A DNA stretch of 64,000 nt. It comes from Maioricimonas rarisocia (lineage in GTDB: Bacteria > Planctomycetota > Planctomycetia > Planctomycetales > Planctomycetaceae). Both the position numbers and the translations under genes were made by a program. The number at the start of each line of letters is the position of its first letter. The first letter of the stretch is position 1. This document shows positions 37,240 through 47,663 of this stretch, piece after piece. The stretch lies in the NCBI RefSeq assembly GCF_007747795.1, contig NZ_CP036275.1, positions 4,828,001 through 4,892,000 on the forward strand, read 5' to 3'. Under the pieces are notes generated by a model. That model was given only the letters and a program-made list of their open reading frames with translations. It ran no database searches and had not been told where the DNA came from.

Positions 37240-40161
37240 CTATCGTTTCACCGACTCCACCGGCAGCGGGACCTGCCCCGGATGCATGAGGTAGCCGAAC
37301 AGATCGCGAATCTGTTCCTCCGAGAGATTCTGCAACAGGCCGTCCGGCATGGCAGAGCGATTCGTTTCTGCGATCTCCTCGATGTCCGCTGTACGGATCG
37401 CCTTCTGCTCGGTCGCGGTCTGAAGCACAAGTCGCTCGTCATTCCGGGAGACAACCAGGCCATTCAGTACGCGGCCGTCGACGGTCTCGATGACCGTCAT
37501 GCGGTAATCCTTTCCGACGACGGCACTCGGGTCGACGATGTTCTGCAGCAGGTAGTCGAGGTTCGTTCGCTGAGAGCCGGTCAGGTCCGGACCGATCTTC
37601 TTGCCGTCGCCGTACAGCATGTGGCACTGGGCACAGGTGCGGGCGAACAGGGCACGGCCGGCGCTCAGGTCCGCAGACGCCAGGACGGACGGAGCGAGCT
37701 GCCGGCGCAGTTCTTCCATCTGCTGCCTTCGATCGGCGGGTGATTCGCGCAGTTCTCCCCAGACCTCCTGCAGCCGCCGCTTCAGATCCTCGTCGCCAAG
37801 GCTGAGAATCTGCCGGGCGTGAACGGCCGTCAGTTCGGACGTGGCCATTCGGCCTGCGCCGATCTGATCGAGCAGAGCCCCGGCGAACGAGGGCCGCGAG
37901 ACGAGCAGTTCGAGAATGCCGGGTCGGTCGTCCGCGTGAAACCGCCGGTAGTTGCGAGCCAGGTCCCTGCCGATCTCCGGATCGTCGTAGAGCGCCAGTC
38001 CTCCCGCTGCGGTCGCGTTGAGCAGCCGGACGTTCAGCAGTGACTGGCAGACCTGGCGCAGATCGTCGGGCCGTGCCCGGATGAGGGTTTCCAGTGCCGC
38101 CTGACGTTGCTGCATCTCGACGTTCCGGTCCCGAACGATCCGCCGGATCTCCTCGAGAGCCCGTCCGTCGCCGAAGAGCGTCGCCAGCTCACGAACCACG
38201 TCCGGATACTGCCGTGCGTCATCCGTATTCGCAAACGCCTTCCACCCAGCCGGCTCATTGACCTTCCGACGACCGCGAAACGCATCCTGCATCCCCAACA
38301 GCACGTTCATCTGCCGTTCGCCGTCGAAACCGGACGCCTCGTTCAGCAGGTTTTCGAGTGCAGCGGGACGCTCATCCACATGCGACGCGACATTGCGTGC
38401 CATCCACCGGATCATGCGAGGCCAGCGACAGTCGACGGCGAGACTGGCGATTGCCGTGGGATCTTCGTCGCCAAGCGGCATCAGTCCAAACCAGACCATC
38501 AGCGGCAGATCCCGATCACCGGCATGTTGCTCGTGAGTCAGCAATGCCTGGGCCAGTTCGGCACGGTGCTCAACCGGTAGTCGCTGCAGCGTGGATGCCA
38601 GCGTCAGATGCACAAGGCCCGACTCATCCTCCCGGGCCATGCGGACCAGTGCCTCGCGAGTCTGTGGCTCATTCGGATAGTCCGCATCGGGCCGCGGCCC
38701 AACAATCGTGTCGAGCGGCCAGAAGTCGGTCAGCAATCGGATCGCCCACACGCGGACATGCTCGTCCGGATCGCGCAATCGCTTCCGCAGCTCGTCCCGC
38801 GTGATGTCGCCCGCCTGGTACCGCCGCCACAACTCCGGCAATGGCCCCTCTCCGCCAAGGCAGTACGGCTTGGGCAGCGGCTTCGTAGCTGTCGTGTTGT
38901 CGTCTCCGTAGCGGATCCGAAAGATTCGGCCACTGGAACGGTGCACGCCGGTCTGCTCGTGACACTCGCCGGTGTCGCTCCAGTCAATGACGTACAGATG
39001 TCCGTCCGGCCCGATGGACAGGTCGAGTCCGCGAAAGAACGGATCCTCCGCGATGAAGAAGTCCGGCTCGTGCCGGCCGATGTATCCGGCGCCATGCCGT
39101 TCGATGCGTTCCCGATTCGCCCGGCGGCCATGCATGTTGATCGTGTACAGCCGGTCCCGGTACTCCTTCGGCCAGCGATCCCCCTGATAGATCATCGCAC
39201 CGATGTGCGCGTGCCCGCCGCCGTACTCGTTCGCCGCACCGTCGCGGCTCTCGGTCCAGCTGCCGCTACGATCGTAGTGGTAGTGATCGGCAATCATGTC
39301 CAGTCGCTCATAGACGGCCGGATTCATGCTCTCGCCGAAGGACTCCTGCATGTGGGCTCCGGGCAGAACGTGCCACAGGTGGCCGATCACGGTGTTGATG
39401 AGAAACAGCTCGCCGTGGCGGTCCCAGTCGTACCCCCAGGGATTGACGGTCCCGTGGCAGACAACCTCGACGGTCTTTCGCTCCGGATGAAACCGCCAGA
39501 CGCCTCCGTCGAGCGGGATGCGCTGTTCGTCGGGCGTCCCGGGGAGACCGATCCGTCCGGGGCAGGAGTGACCGCAACGGCCGTACAACCATCCGTCCGG
39601 TCCCCACCGCAGGCCGTTGGCGAAGTTGTGATAGCTGTCCGGCCCGATGTCGAAGCCATCGAGCATCACCTGTGCGGGACCGTCGGGAACATCGTCCCCG
39701 TTGGCATCCGGAAAGAACAGCAGCTGCGGCGGGCACATCAGCCAGACGCCGCCCCGGCCAACTTCGACGCTCGTGAGCATCTGCACGCTGTCGGTGAAGA
39801 CCTTACGGGAGTCAGCCCGGCCGTCCCCGTCGCTGTCTTCGAAGACCAGCACGCGATCGCGCAGCGACCGGTCGAAGCGAAGGGGGCGTTCGGCGTAGGT
39901 GTAGTTCTCCGCGATCCAGAGTCGGCCGCGCTCGTCCCAGGCCATCGCGATCGGATTGCGAACATCCGGCTCGGCAGCAAACAGATCGACGTGGAAGCCG
40001 TCGGGAACCTGCATTCGCGCGGCGGCTTCCGCAGCAGACATGGGCTGCAGGTCGGCAGCCCGCTCGCTGTCGTAGACCTGGGGAAAGTCGTCGGCGGCAA
40101 CAGCGGTTGCGTGCAGCAGGCAGATCGCAACATGCAGAATGCGGGAATAGCGTTGGGGCAT
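37240..40161 (-). CDS. PVC-type membrane-bound dehydrogenase-like protein with cytochrome c domain
   Basis: 973 residues with a signal peptide to about residue 23. Order: dehydrogenase-like six-bladed propeller related to soluble glucose dehydrogenases (about 45-440: DGFHVDLFAAEPDVRNPIAMAWDERGRLWIAEN, GLDLSIGPDGHLYVIDWSD), a long HEAT-like helical middle (about 450-800), and a C-terminal heme domain with CAQCHMLYGDGKKIGPDL near residue 843. This is the large two-domain protein that is hugely expanded in planctomycetes. Expected to oxidise a sugar or alcohol in the periplasm and pass electrons through the heme. It converges on the ankyrin operon with only 95 bases between. Confidence 0.93.
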   Translation of the reverse strand: MPQRYSRILHVAICLLHATAVAADDFPQVYDSERAADLQPMSAAEAAARMQVPDGFHVDLFAAEPDVRNPIAMAWDERGRLWIAENYTYAERPLRFDRSLRDRVLVFEDSDGDGRADSRKVFTDSVQMLTSVEVGRGGVWLMCPPQLLFFPDANGDDVPDGPAQVMLDGFDIGPDSYHNFANGLRWGPDGWLYGRCGHSCPGRIGLPGTPDEQRIPLDGGVWRFHPERKTVEVVCHGTVNPWGYDWDRHGELFLINTVIGHLWHVLPGAHMQESFGESMNPAVYERLDMIADHYHYDRSGSWTESRDGAANEYGGGHAHIGAMIYQGDRWPKEYRDRLYTINMHGRRANRERIERHGAGYIGRHEPDFFIAEDPFFRGLDLSIGPDGHLYVIDWSDTGECHEQTGVHRSSGRIFRIRYGDDNTTATKPLPKPYCLGGEGPLPELWRRYQAGDITRDELRKRLRDPDEHVRVWAIRLLTDFWPLDTIVGPRPDADYPNEPQTREALVRMAREDESGLVHLTLASTLQRLPVEHRAELAQALLTHEQHAGDRDLPLMVWFGLMPLGDEDPTAIASLAVDCRWPRMIRWMARNVASHVDERPAALENLLNEASGFDGERQMNVLLGMQDAFRGRRKVNEPAGWKAFANTDDARQYPDVVRELATLFGDGRALEEIRRIVRDRNVEMQQRQAALETLIRARPDDLRQVCQSLLNVRLLNATAAGGLALYDDPEIGRDLARNYRRFHADDRPGILELLVSRPSFAGALLDQIGAGRMATSELTAVHARQILSLGDEDLKRRLQEVWGELRESPADRRQQMEELRRQLAPSVLASADLSAGRALFARTCAQCHMLYGDGKKIGPDLTGSQRTNLDYLLQNIVDPSAVVGKDYRMTVIETVDGRVLNGLVVSRNDERLVLQTATEQKAIRTADIEEIAETNRSAMPDGLLQNLSEEQIRDLFGYLMHPGQVPLPVESVKR

Positions 40162-40378
40162 GATGGCGGGCCCGTTTCAGGGTCAGGTGAGACAATCGGA
40201 GCGTCGATTGTCGAGTGACCAGCCCCGAGGATCAACTCACGCGCTCCCTCCGTCTGTAGACAGGGATCGATCCCGAGGAAATGGATCGAGGAGACGGTCA
40301 CGGATGCGCAGCGGCGCGCGACTCGAAATCGGACCGTTCCGACGCCGCCTTCTCAATGCGTGCCGCGAATCACGCAAC

Positions 40379-43369
40379 TCAGCCGGCGTCGCTGACCGCG
40401 GGGTGGTGGCAGACCTGACGGAGCAGTTCGGTCGTGCTTGAGCATTCGCGTTCGAACGCGGGAAGAATCTTTTTCATGCTCTCCACGTCGCCGGCTCGGG
40501 CCGCCAGTTCCAGCGACAAGGCCGCCTCGGAGGCCGGTTCGAAGCCGAATACCGTCAGGGACCCCTTGATCTTGTGAGCGGCTCGTTCCACGGCGGGCAA
40601 GTCCCCCGTAACCACCGCTTCGCGAATGAGTCGCAGGTTATCCGTGCACTGATCGGCAAACAGCCCCCCCAGCTCCAGCAGGAACTCGGGGTCATCCGCG
40701 AACCGGGCCACCAGCCGGTCCGCCTCGACCTGCTGCTCTGTCGCTTCATCCGCGCTCACTTCGCGGCCGTTCTTCACGTTCCTGGCAATCGCATCTCTCA
40801 GCTCGCCGAGCCGGACCGGCTTGGCGAGGTAGTCGTCGCCGCCGGCTTCGAGACACTGTTCGCGGTCCCCCTTCATGGCGGAGGCGGTCAGAAAGACAAT
40901 CGGAACGTCGTACCCCTTCTCCCGCAGTTTGCGCGTCGCTTCCAGACCGTCCAGCTCGGGCATCTGCACGTCCATCAGCACGACATCGAACGTTTCGGCG
41001 TCACACGCCTCCAGGGCTTCCCTGCCGTTCTCGGCCACATGAACCTGATGCCCGTCCCGGGACAGCAGGCGCACCACGTACTTCTGGTTGATCGGGTTGT
41101 CCTCTGCCACCAGAACCGAGAGTCGACCCGTCTCGCATTCCGTCTCCGCGACCGCACCGGATTGTTCGCGACCGGCATCAGCGACGGAGGTCGACCGGGG
41201 CTGAACAGCCTCGTATGCAGCCGCCCGTTCCGCCGGACGGAGCGGCAACGTGAATGTAAATGTGCTGCCTCGGCCGTGAGCACTCTTGACGGACAGGCCG
41301 CCTCCCATCATCTCCGCCAGGCGGAGGGAGATCGCCAGCCCCAGTCCTGTTCCGCCGTACCGCCGAGTTGTCGAGCTGTCTGCCTGCGAGAAGACCGCGA
41401 AAATCCGCTCCTGTTGATCCGGCGGGATGCCGATTCCCGTATCACGCACCGAGAACTGCAATTGCCGCCCTCCCGCAACCATGTCGACGGTCACCGCGAT
41501 TCGCCCGGCATGCGTGAACTTGATGGCGTTGCCGATCAGGTTGGCGAGGATCTGACGCACCCGATGCTGGTCTCCCATGATGCGAGCCGGTACGCGTTCG
41601 TTGATCTCGCAGGTCAGTTCCAGCCCCTTTTCTTCGGCGCTGGGCCGGAACAGTTTGGTCTTCTGGTCGAGCAGGCGGCGGAGCTCGATCGGAGCGTCCT
41701 CGAGATCCAGCCGGTCTGCCTCGATCTTGGAAAAGTCGAGAATGTCGTTGATCAGCGACAGCAGGCCGTCCGCACTGGCCCGTGCTGTTTCCAGATAGTC
41801 GCGCTGCTCGGAAGTCAGATTCGTCTGCAGTGTCAGTTCGGTCATCCCGATGATGCCATTCATCGGAGTCCGGATCTCGTGACTCATGCTCGCCAGAAAG
41901 TCACTCTTGGCCCGACTTGCGGACTCGGCGGTCAGACGTGCTTTTCTGAGTTCCTCGGCGGCGAGTCGGGCTTCGTGGATGTCGGTGACCGCGCCCACCA
42001 TCCGCACGGGGTCGCCGCTCTCGTTCCAGATCGCGTTCGCGCGGGCCTGGAACCAGCGATAGTGCCCGTCCCGCGTCTGCATGCGGTACTCGACCTGATA
42101 GCGGGTGCGGGACCGGAAGTGCTGCTGCACTTCCTCGAAGACGCGAGCCCGGTCGTCCGGATGCAGCCGGGCTTCCCACGAGCTGGCGTGATTCGGGAAC
42201 TCGTCGTCTTCAAAACCGAGCAACTGCTTGAATCGGGGCGAGAAATAGCACTCGTTCGTCGTGATGTTCCAGTCCCAGACGCCGTCGTTGGCACCATCCA
42301 CAGCCAGCCGGAACCGTTCCTCACTCTGCCGCAGCGCTTTGTCCGCCTGTTTGCGGGCGGAGATGTCTTCGATCTGCGCCATGAAGTTGAGCGGCTGTCC
42401 TTCGTCTCCCCGGACCATCGAAACACTCAGACGCACCCACACCTCGTGGCCGTCCTTGTGGAGGTAGCGCTTCTCCATGCGGTAGTCGTTGATCTCACCG
42501 CGGATCACCGCGTCGACCTGATCGAGGTCGCTGTCGAGATCGTCGGGATGCGTGATCGTCTGGAAATCGATCTCCAGCAGTTCGTCCCGGTCGTAGCCGA
42601 CAATCCGGCACAGTGCATCGTTGACCCGCAACCAGCGTCCATCCAGTCCGACCAGCGCCAGGCCGATCGGCGACTGTTCGAAGCAGTTGCGGAACTGCGC
42701 CTCGCTCGCACGCAAAGCCGCCGTCATCCGCCGCTGTTCGGTCAGATTCCAGCGGACGGCGACTTCGGCCGACGTCGCCATCGCCAGCTCGTCCAGCAAT
42801 TCCAGCTCGTGCTGAAGCCACCGGCGGGGCCGCGAATCGATGGCGCACAGAGAGCCGATCACGATGTCCCCGGGGGTGCGAATGGGAACTCCCAGATACG
42901 CCTGCACCCCCAGTTCACTCACGGCCAGGTTTTCGCAGACGAGCGGGTGCTCGCCCGCGTGGCTGACGACGAGCGGCTGACCGGCACTCACTACATGCTG
43001 GCAGAACGAATGCGACAGCGGCGTCTCGCGGCGCGAGCTCCACGGTTCCTGCAGTCCGATCGCACCGACGAAGAACTGCCGCCGATCATCGACCAGCGAG
43101 ACCAGCGCGACGGGCGTCTTCAGCAGTCGCGTCGCCAGTCGGGCGATGCGATCGAAAACGTCGATCGAAGAAGCATCGGCGAACCCGCATTGGCGCAGTG
43201 CATGCAGTCGAGCCGCGAGGTTTTCCCCCGAGTCGCCCGACGGTCCGACCATGGTCTCGGACAGGACCTGGGTCGGATCCAGCGACTCATCGTCGCTGGA
43301 CCACTGGATGACTCTCGGGTGCTCCGCAGCTCCGGGCGGATCGGGTTCGTCTCGAAACTGCGAACTCAT
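40379..43369 (-). CDS. Hybrid sensor histidine kinase (GAF-PAS-PAS-HisKA-HATPase-REC-HPt)
   Basis: 996-residue cytosolic multi-step phosphorelay protein, no membrane segment. GAF about 50-205 ([18 protein letters not shown]), PAS/PAC 1 about 220-345 ([20 protein letters not shown]), PAS/PAC 2 about 350-470, HisKA with [10 protein letters not shown] (His about 497), HATPase about 600-720 ([48 protein letters not shown]), receiver about 745-865 with phospho-Asp about 800 ([13 protein letters not shown]), and HPt about 885-985 with His about 932 (AAHKIKG). Every phosphotransfer residue is present. It is divergent from a receiver-ATPase gene that may be its output. Confidence 0.95.
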   Translation of the reverse strand: MSSQFRDEPDPPGAAEHPRVIQWSSDDESLDPTQVLSETMVGPSGDSGENLAARLHALRQCGFADASSIDVFDRIARLATRLLKTPVALVSLVDDRRQFFVGAIGLQEPWSSRRETPLSHSFCQHVVSAGQPLVVSHAGEHPLVCENLAVSELGVQAYLGVPIRTPGDIVIGSLCAIDSRPRRWLQHELELLDELAMATSAEVAVRWNLTEQRRMTAALRASEAQFRNCFEQSPIGLALVGLDGRWLRVNDALCRIVGYDRDELLEIDFQTITHPDDLDSDLDQVDAVIRGEINDYRMEKRYLHKDGHEVWVRLSVSMVRGDEGQPLNFMAQIEDISARKQADKALRQSEERFRLAVDGANDGVWDWNITTNECYFSPRFKQLLGFEDDEFPNHASSWEARLHPDDRARVFEEVQQHFRSRTRYQVEYRMQTRDGHYRWFQARANAIWNESGDPVRMVGAVTDIHEARLAAEELRKARLTAESASRAKSDFLASMSHEIRTPMNGIIGMTELTLQTNLTSEQRDYLETARASADGLLSLINDILDFSKIEADRLDLEDAPIELRRLLDQKTKLFRPSAEEKGLELTCEINERVPARIMGDQHRVRQILANLIGNAIKFTHAGRIAVTVDMVAGGRQLQFSVRDTGIGIPPDQQERIFAVFSQADSSTTRRYGGTGLGLAISLRLAEMMGGGLSVKSAHGRGSTFTFTLPLRPAERAAAYEAVQPRSTSVADAGREQSGAVAETECETGRLSVLVAEDNPINQKYVVRLLSRDGHQVHVAENGREALEACDAETFDVVLMDVQMPELDGLEATRKLREKGYDVPIVFLTASAMKGDREQCLEAGGDDYLAKPVRLGELRDAIARNVKNGREVSADEATEQQVEADRLVARFADDPEFLLELGGLFADQCTDNLRLIREAVVTGDLPAVERAAHKIKGSLTVFGFEPASEAALSLELAARAGDVESMKKILPAFERECSSTTELLRQVCHHPAVSDAG

Positions 43370-43684
43370 CGCGCAAATCTCCGGCCCGAGTGACTGTCGG
43401 CAGGTCGTAAAACCTAGGTCACTATGGCATCATATCGTGGTGTAGTCGTTGCCAAATGGCAACACCCGAGTCGATTTAAAACGGTGATGGCAGATGTGTC
43501 GGCTAACGGGTCAACCTGAGCTGGAAATCCTCCTGCAGTGCAGGTCAATGGACGACAGAGACTCCAGCAAGCGGCAGGTTTCTGTTGAGGCGGACAGTAC
43601 CAGAATCCGCGCTGTTCGCTTCGCGGCCGGTTTCCCACTTCGCTGCCGGCCATCACGTTCCGGGCCCCCAGTTTCGAGGCGAAA
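43370..43684. other. Divergent regulatory region between two signalling genes
   Basis: 315 bases, less GC-rich around 43410-43490 than the flanking genes. It holds the 16-bp palindrome listed separately. Small frames have no family resemblance. Confidence 0.5.
43448..43463. promoter_or_regulatory. 16-bp palindrome, candidate operator
   Basis: GTTGCCA, two bases, TGGCAAC: perfect 7-bp arms about 80 bases upstream of the hybrid kinase start and 220 bases upstream of the divergent gene. Dimeric regulator sites often look like this. No regulator is known for it. Confidence 0.45.
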
Positions 43685-44629
43685 ATGACGACGATTCTGA
43701 TTGTCGACGACAACCCGGTCGAGCAGCGTTATGTCGCACGGGTTCTGCGATCCGCGATCGAAGAGTTCGAGGTCATCTACGCCGACGACGGTCGGGATGC
43801 GGTCGTGGCGCTCAATCGACAACCGGTCGACCTGGTCCTCACCGACCTGCACATGCCGGAGATGAACGGGCTCGAACTCCTTTCGGTTGCCCGCCGGCAG
43901 TTCCGCGACGTCCCGATCGTCATCATGACATCGCGTGGAAGCGAGCAGGCGGCAACGGACGCTCTGCGGCGGGGTGCGGCGAACTATATTCCCAAGAAAG
44001 CGCTCGAAGCCGAGCTGCCGGATCTCTGCTCGCATGTTCTCGAACTGAGCCGCCAGCGGCGGGAGGAAGAAGAAGCGGCCGCCTGGACCGTCCAGCAGCG
44101 CATCGTGTTCGAACTCCCCAGCCGCATGCTTGCTGCCGCGAAACTCGCCCGCCACCTTCAGAAGATGTGCTCATCGACGTCCCGTCTGGATGGAACGACG
44201 CGGGCGCGGCTGGGGGTCGCCGTCGAGGAGGCCCTGCTCAACGCCGTCGTGCACGGCAACCTCGAGATTGGATCGGAACTGAGGGAATTCGAGGACGAGA
44301 GCTTTGCCGAACTGGTCGGACAGCGGGAGAAGCAGTCCCCCTATTGCGAACGCACGGTCCGTGTCGTCTACGAAAGCAGTGAGTCAGAGATCCGCTTCGT
44401 CATTCGCGACCAGGGACCCGGCTTCGATGTCGCACAACTTCCCGACGCGGCTTCGGACGAAAACCTGATGAAGGCGAGCGGCCGCGGCATTCTGCTGATG
44501 CGGTGCTTCATGGATGAGGTCTCGTTCAACGGAGAGGGAACCGAAGTCACGATGGTGCTTCGCCTGGGCGTCTCTCCTGGCAATTCGGCCGACACCGCGG
44601 ATGCCGAAGAACCGTCCGGGCAGGACTGA
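43685..44629 (+). CDS. Receiver domain fused to RsbW-type ATPase domain
   Basis: 314 residues. Receiver 1-120 with acidic pair at 8-9, phospho-Asp54 (VLTDLHMPEMNG) and Lys in NYIPKK. A coiled linker leads to an anti-sigma/RsbW-like HATPase (about 150-300): N-box VAVEEALLNAVVHGNLEIG, G1 IRDQGPGFDV, G2 GRGILLMRCFMDEVSF. No H-box, so it is not a histidine kinase. This layout is a response regulator whose output is a protein-binding or Ser-phosphorylating ATPase, as in partner-switching systems. The divergent hybrid kinase (HPt) is the obvious phosphodonor by position (inference). No anti-anti-sigma gene is adjacent. Confidence 0.88.
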   Translation: MTTILIVDDNPVEQRYVARVLRSAIEEFEVIYADDGRDAVVALNRQPVDLVLTDLHMPEMNGLELLSVARRQFRDVPIVIMTSRGSEQAATDALRRGAANYIPKKALEAELPDLCSHVLELSRQRREEEEAAAWTVQQRIVFELPSRMLAAAKLARHLQKMCSSTSRLDGTTRARLGVAVEEALLNAVVHGNLEIGSELREFEDESFAELVGQREKQSPYCERTVRVVYESSESEIRFVIRDQGPGFDVAQLPDAASDENLMKASGRGILLMRCFMDEVSFNGEGTEVTMVLRLGVSPGNSADTADAEEPSGQD

Positions 44630-44895
44630 CGGCGCCCGCCCCGACCGGCTGATACGGCAGGCGATGGCCATCCCGTTCTCCGGCTTGCGTGGAAGTCTCG
44701 CCGCACGGGGGCACTGCCGGCGACAATCCCCACCCAAACGGTGAAGCGGGAACGGCTACAGACCCGATAATCCGGGTAGCCGGTATGCTCTGCACACATG
44801 CGCGAGCCCGAACCGGCAGCATGGTCGAACGGGCGACTTTTGCCGGTCCCGTCGTCGACCAACCGGGGATTTCACCGCGTCTGTCAGCATTGAGC

Positions 44896-45306
44896 ATGCA
44901 GGTCATCCTTCGACTAGCCCTGATTCTCGCCGTCCTGGCTACTCCCCTGATCTGCTCGGGAGACCTCAGTGCGGCCGATCCGTCTCGGCCTCAGGCTGCA
45001 GCGTGCCCGGGGTGTGCGGCTCAACAGACGGACTGCAACTCGTCCCCGATTCCGGAGCCGGGTTCTCCCGTCGATCCCTGTTCGTCGTCGGGCTGCCTGT
45101 GCCAGGGCGCAATCTTTGTCCCATGCGTCTCGTCGTCGAATCTCCGCGAGCTCCTCATGCATGTCGCGTTCAATTCGTGGACTGATGATTCCGCGGCGAG
45201 CGTCGCCGGTGAGCCGACGAGCCCTGCTGAATGGCACTCTGGAAGTGAGACCAGACCCCTCCCGGGGCGCACTGCGCGCATTCTGCACCGATCGCTCCTG
45301 CTGTAA
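44896..45306 (+). CDS. Exported Cys-rich small protein, hypothetical
   Basis: 136 residues from the ATG at 44896 with a signal peptide (VILRLALILAVLATPLICSG). The mature part has cysteines in CPGCAAQQTDC, PCSSSGCLCQGAIFVPC, a pattern I associate with small proteins next to metal-efflux or heavy-metal genes in planctomycetes. A His/Trp-containing tail follows. The start was chosen because the signal peptide begins there. It precedes an exported thioredoxin-like protein and an ABC exporter by 314 bases; a role in periplasmic metal or thiol chemistry is a guess from context. Confidence 0.55.
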   Translation: MQVILRLALILAVLATPLICSGDLSAADPSRPQAAACPGCAAQQTDCNSSPIPEPGSPVDPCSSSGCLCQGAIFVPCVSSSNLRELLMHVAFNSWTDDSAASVAGEPTSPAEWHSGSETRPLPGRTARILHRSLLL

Positions 45307-45620
45307 TAGCAGTTGAAGCGACACAAGCGGCGAACGCCTGCACGCCAGTCCCTCTGTTACTTCGGAATTCGTCCGGAGGTCCGGACGGGAGGACCGAAGC
45401 CCGTCAGCACCGGCGGACGATTGACTCAATAGCAGCGTTCGATTCCCGCAAGGCCCCGGCGGTCGTACCACGATCGCCATCGGCCCCAGTTTACCTGACC
45501 TGCACGACCCTCCGAGGCGTGGTGCCCGTATCGCCACGACCCGACTGCAGTCCCCCGCCCCGGTTTCGACGAGGATGAAACCTGCCGGGGGATCTCAACC
45601 TCAGCTGAAAGGACTCAACC
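45307..45620. other. Non-coding interval before the thioredoxin-like gene
   Basis: 314 bases with no supported gene, repeat or clear promoter; the AAAGGA ribosome-binding site of the next gene lies at its end. Confidence 0.4.
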
Positions 45621-46400
45621 ATGAGGAGCTTCCTTCTCGTGCCGGCGACTCTTGTTGCCGCTTTCCTGACATCCACCATTCCCGCCAGTGCCCAGTCCCA
45701 GCAGGCGGTGAGCCCTCTGCAGGCCACGCTGGACGAGTCGTCCCGGACGGACAAATTCACGTTTGTCGTCTTCCATCGCGACAACGGTACAGCGACCGAC
45801 GCACTCTACCGGCAGACGCAGGCCGCCATCGCCGAGCACAGCGGGAATGCCGTCATCACGTCCGCCCGCGTCGACGATTCCGCCGAGCAGGCTCTGGTCA
45901 ATCGATTCGGCATCGGGCGGGCGCCGATGCCCATGACGGTCGTTGTCGCGCCCAACGGCGCGGTGACGGGTCTCTTTCCCCGAAAGATCACTGCCGCGCA
46001 GGTTTCGGCCTCGATCGTGCCTCCGACGATGATGCGGTGCATGAAGGAGCTGCAGGCAAAGAAGCTCGTGTTCGTCTGTCTTTCCGATTCGGACAACGCG
46101 GAGGTCCCGGCGGGTGTGCAGAGCGTGATGCAGCTCCCCGAGTTCAAGGATCGGATGACGGTGGTCGGTATGCGGCTGGATCAACCGGCTGAGTCGCGCT
46201 TCTACAAGCAGATGCGCGTCGACTCATCGAAAGTGACCGGCCCGCACGCTGTACTGATTGCACCGCCGGGCGTGCTCATCGGGCACTTCACCGCCAGCTC
46301 GTCGGCCGATGCGATCGCCGCCGCGATTCACAAGGCGGGACAGTGCTGCGACGACGCCAACTGCCGGCACAACCGCGCGTCGTCGACGCGGGCACGCTGA
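45621..46400 (+). CDS. Exported thioredoxin-like protein, possibly two tandem domains
   Basis: 259 residues, signal peptide ending at ASAQS. Two segments resemble each other and the thioredoxin C-terminal half with its cis-Pro: FGIGRAPMPMTVVVAPNGAVTG (about 95-117) and VTGPHAVLIAPPGVLIGHF (about 205-223). No CxxC redox site exists; the only cysteines are Cys in MMRCMKE and CLSD, and a tail CCDDANC near the end that could bind a metal. So a redox role through a classical dithiol is unlikely. It sits 36 bases before the ABC permease gene and probably feeds the same exporter. Fold assignment is moderate. Confidence 0.6.
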   Translation: MRSFLLVPATLVAAFLTSTIPASAQSQQAVSPLQATLDESSRTDKFTFVVFHRDNGTATDALYRQTQAAIAEHSGNAVITSARVDDSAEQALVNRFGIGRAPMPMTVVVAPNGAVTGLFPRKITAAQVSASIVPPTMMRCMKELQAKKLVFVCLSDSDNAEVPAGVQSVMQLPEFKDRMTVVGMRLDQPAESRFYKQMRVDSSKVTGPHAVLIAPPGVLIGHFTASSSADAIAAAIHKAGQCCDDANCRHNRASSTRAR

Positions 46401-46436
46401 CGATCCGCCGCACATCATCCACCGGAGGTTCTTCGC

Positions 46437-47660
46437 ATGACGCTACCCTCGATGATCTGGCAGGAACTGCGCTCGCGCCCATGGGCCGTCCTGTCCAACA
46501 GTCTGGCAATTCTGCTGGGAGTGGCAGCGCTCGTCGCCATCCGTCACGTCACGGTCCACTCCGAACAGGAGGTGTCCAGTCAGCTGTCCGAGCTGGGCGC
46601 CAATATCCTCGTTCTCCCGCCGGAAGCGACACTCCAGGACTACTACGCCGCCGATCAGAACGGCGGCACCATTCCCGAGGAGTACGTTTCCGAGATTTAC
46701 CTGGCCGGCCTGACCGGCGTGGAACAGGTTTCCCCGCGACTGAACGTGCCGGCTCGCCTGGGCGATCTGGACGTCACGCTGACCGGCATCCTTCCGCAGT
46801 CGGAGCTGGAGGCTCAGACGGCCTGGCAGACCACAGCCATGTTCACCGCTCCGCAGGCCCACGAAGGCTGCACCCATGCGCAGGTGACGTCCGTCGATCT
46901 CGACAGTCCTGACGCCCTCGTGACGCATCGGGCCATTCAGAACCTCAGCCGCAACGAACTGGTCCTGGGAGCCGACGTCGCCGCTCGGGCCGACTGCGCC
47001 AAAGGAGACACGGTCGAGGTACTCGGCCACCGATACACGGTCCTCGGGGTGCTGCCCTCGACGGGGACGGTCGATGATTCGCGGGTGTTCGCGCATCTGC
47101 ATACCGTTCAGGATTCGTCGAACAGCGGACAGGTCTGCAACGCGATCGAAGTCATCGGCTGCTGCGAAGACGCCGCGGGGGACCTTGTCCCGGAACTCAG
47201 GGCACTGCTCCCCAGGACCCGGGTCGTCACGATCTCTCAGGTCGTGCAGACACAGGTGGGCGTCAATCGTCTGATGGCGAACACGTCCTGGTTCGTCCTG
47301 GCCGTCCTGGTTGTCGTGGGAGGTGCCAGTCTGGCCGGCGCCATTGCGGCCAACGTGCGGGAACGCCGCCGGGAAATCGGCACGCTCATGGCTCTGGGAG
47401 CGACTCCCCGTTTCGTGCAGCGTCTGTTCCTCGGCAAAGCCCTCGTTCTCGGCTTGACCGCCGGGACCCTGGGAGGCCTGATCGGAATCGCCACCGCGAT
47501 CGTGGCTGGTCCCAGCTGGGCCGGCGTGACGGTGTCTGTTCTGCCGGCAACGGTGCTGCTGGCGGTGCTCATGGCCACACTGCTGGCACTCGTCTCGGCT
47601 TGGTGGCCGGCGCGTCAGGCAGCCGGGCTCGATCCGTGCCTCTGCTTCCAGGAGATCTGA
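46437..47660 (+). CDS. ABC transporter permease, MacB/FtsX type
   Basis: 407 residues with GGAGG at 46424. One N-terminal transmembrane helix (NSLAILLGVAALVAI, about 20-36), a large periplasmic MacB-PCD domain (about 40-275), then three helices (about 285-310, 335-355, 370-395) with the FtsX signature (VRERRREIGTLMALGATPRFVQRLFLGKAL). The periplasmic domain contains CNAIEVIGCCED, an unusual Cys cluster. Works with the ATPase 3 bases downstream as a mechanotransmission-type exporter of lipoproteins, peptides or metal complexes; substrate unknown. Confidence 0.9.
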   Translation: MTLPSMIWQELRSRPWAVLSNSLAILLGVAALVAIRHVTVHSEQEVSSQLSELGANILVLPPEATLQDYYAADQNGGTIPEEYVSEIYLAGLTGVEQVSPRLNVPARLGDLDVTLTGILPQSELEAQTAWQTTAMFTAPQAHEGCTHAQVTSVDLDSPDALVTHRAIQNLSRNELVLGADVAARADCAKGDTVEVLGHRYTVLGVLPSTGTVDDSRVFAHLHTVQDSSNSGQVCNAIEVIGCCEDAAGDLVPELRALLPRTRVVTISQVVQTQVGVNRLMANTSWFVLAVLVVVGGASLAGAIAANVRERRREIGTLMALGATPRFVQRLFLGKALVLGLTAGTLGGLIGIATAIVAGPSWAGVTVSVLPATVLLAVLMATLLALVSAWWPARQAAGLDPCLCFQEI

Positions 47661-47663
47661 TTG

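Noticed and set aside
38608-40218. A 536-codon open frame on the plus strand
   Set aside because: Antisense to the dehydrogenase-cytochrome protein; no motif or ribosome-binding site supports it.
40574-43393. A 939-codon open frame on the plus strand
   Set aside because: Antisense to the hybrid histidine kinase, whose motifs are unmistakable on the other strand.
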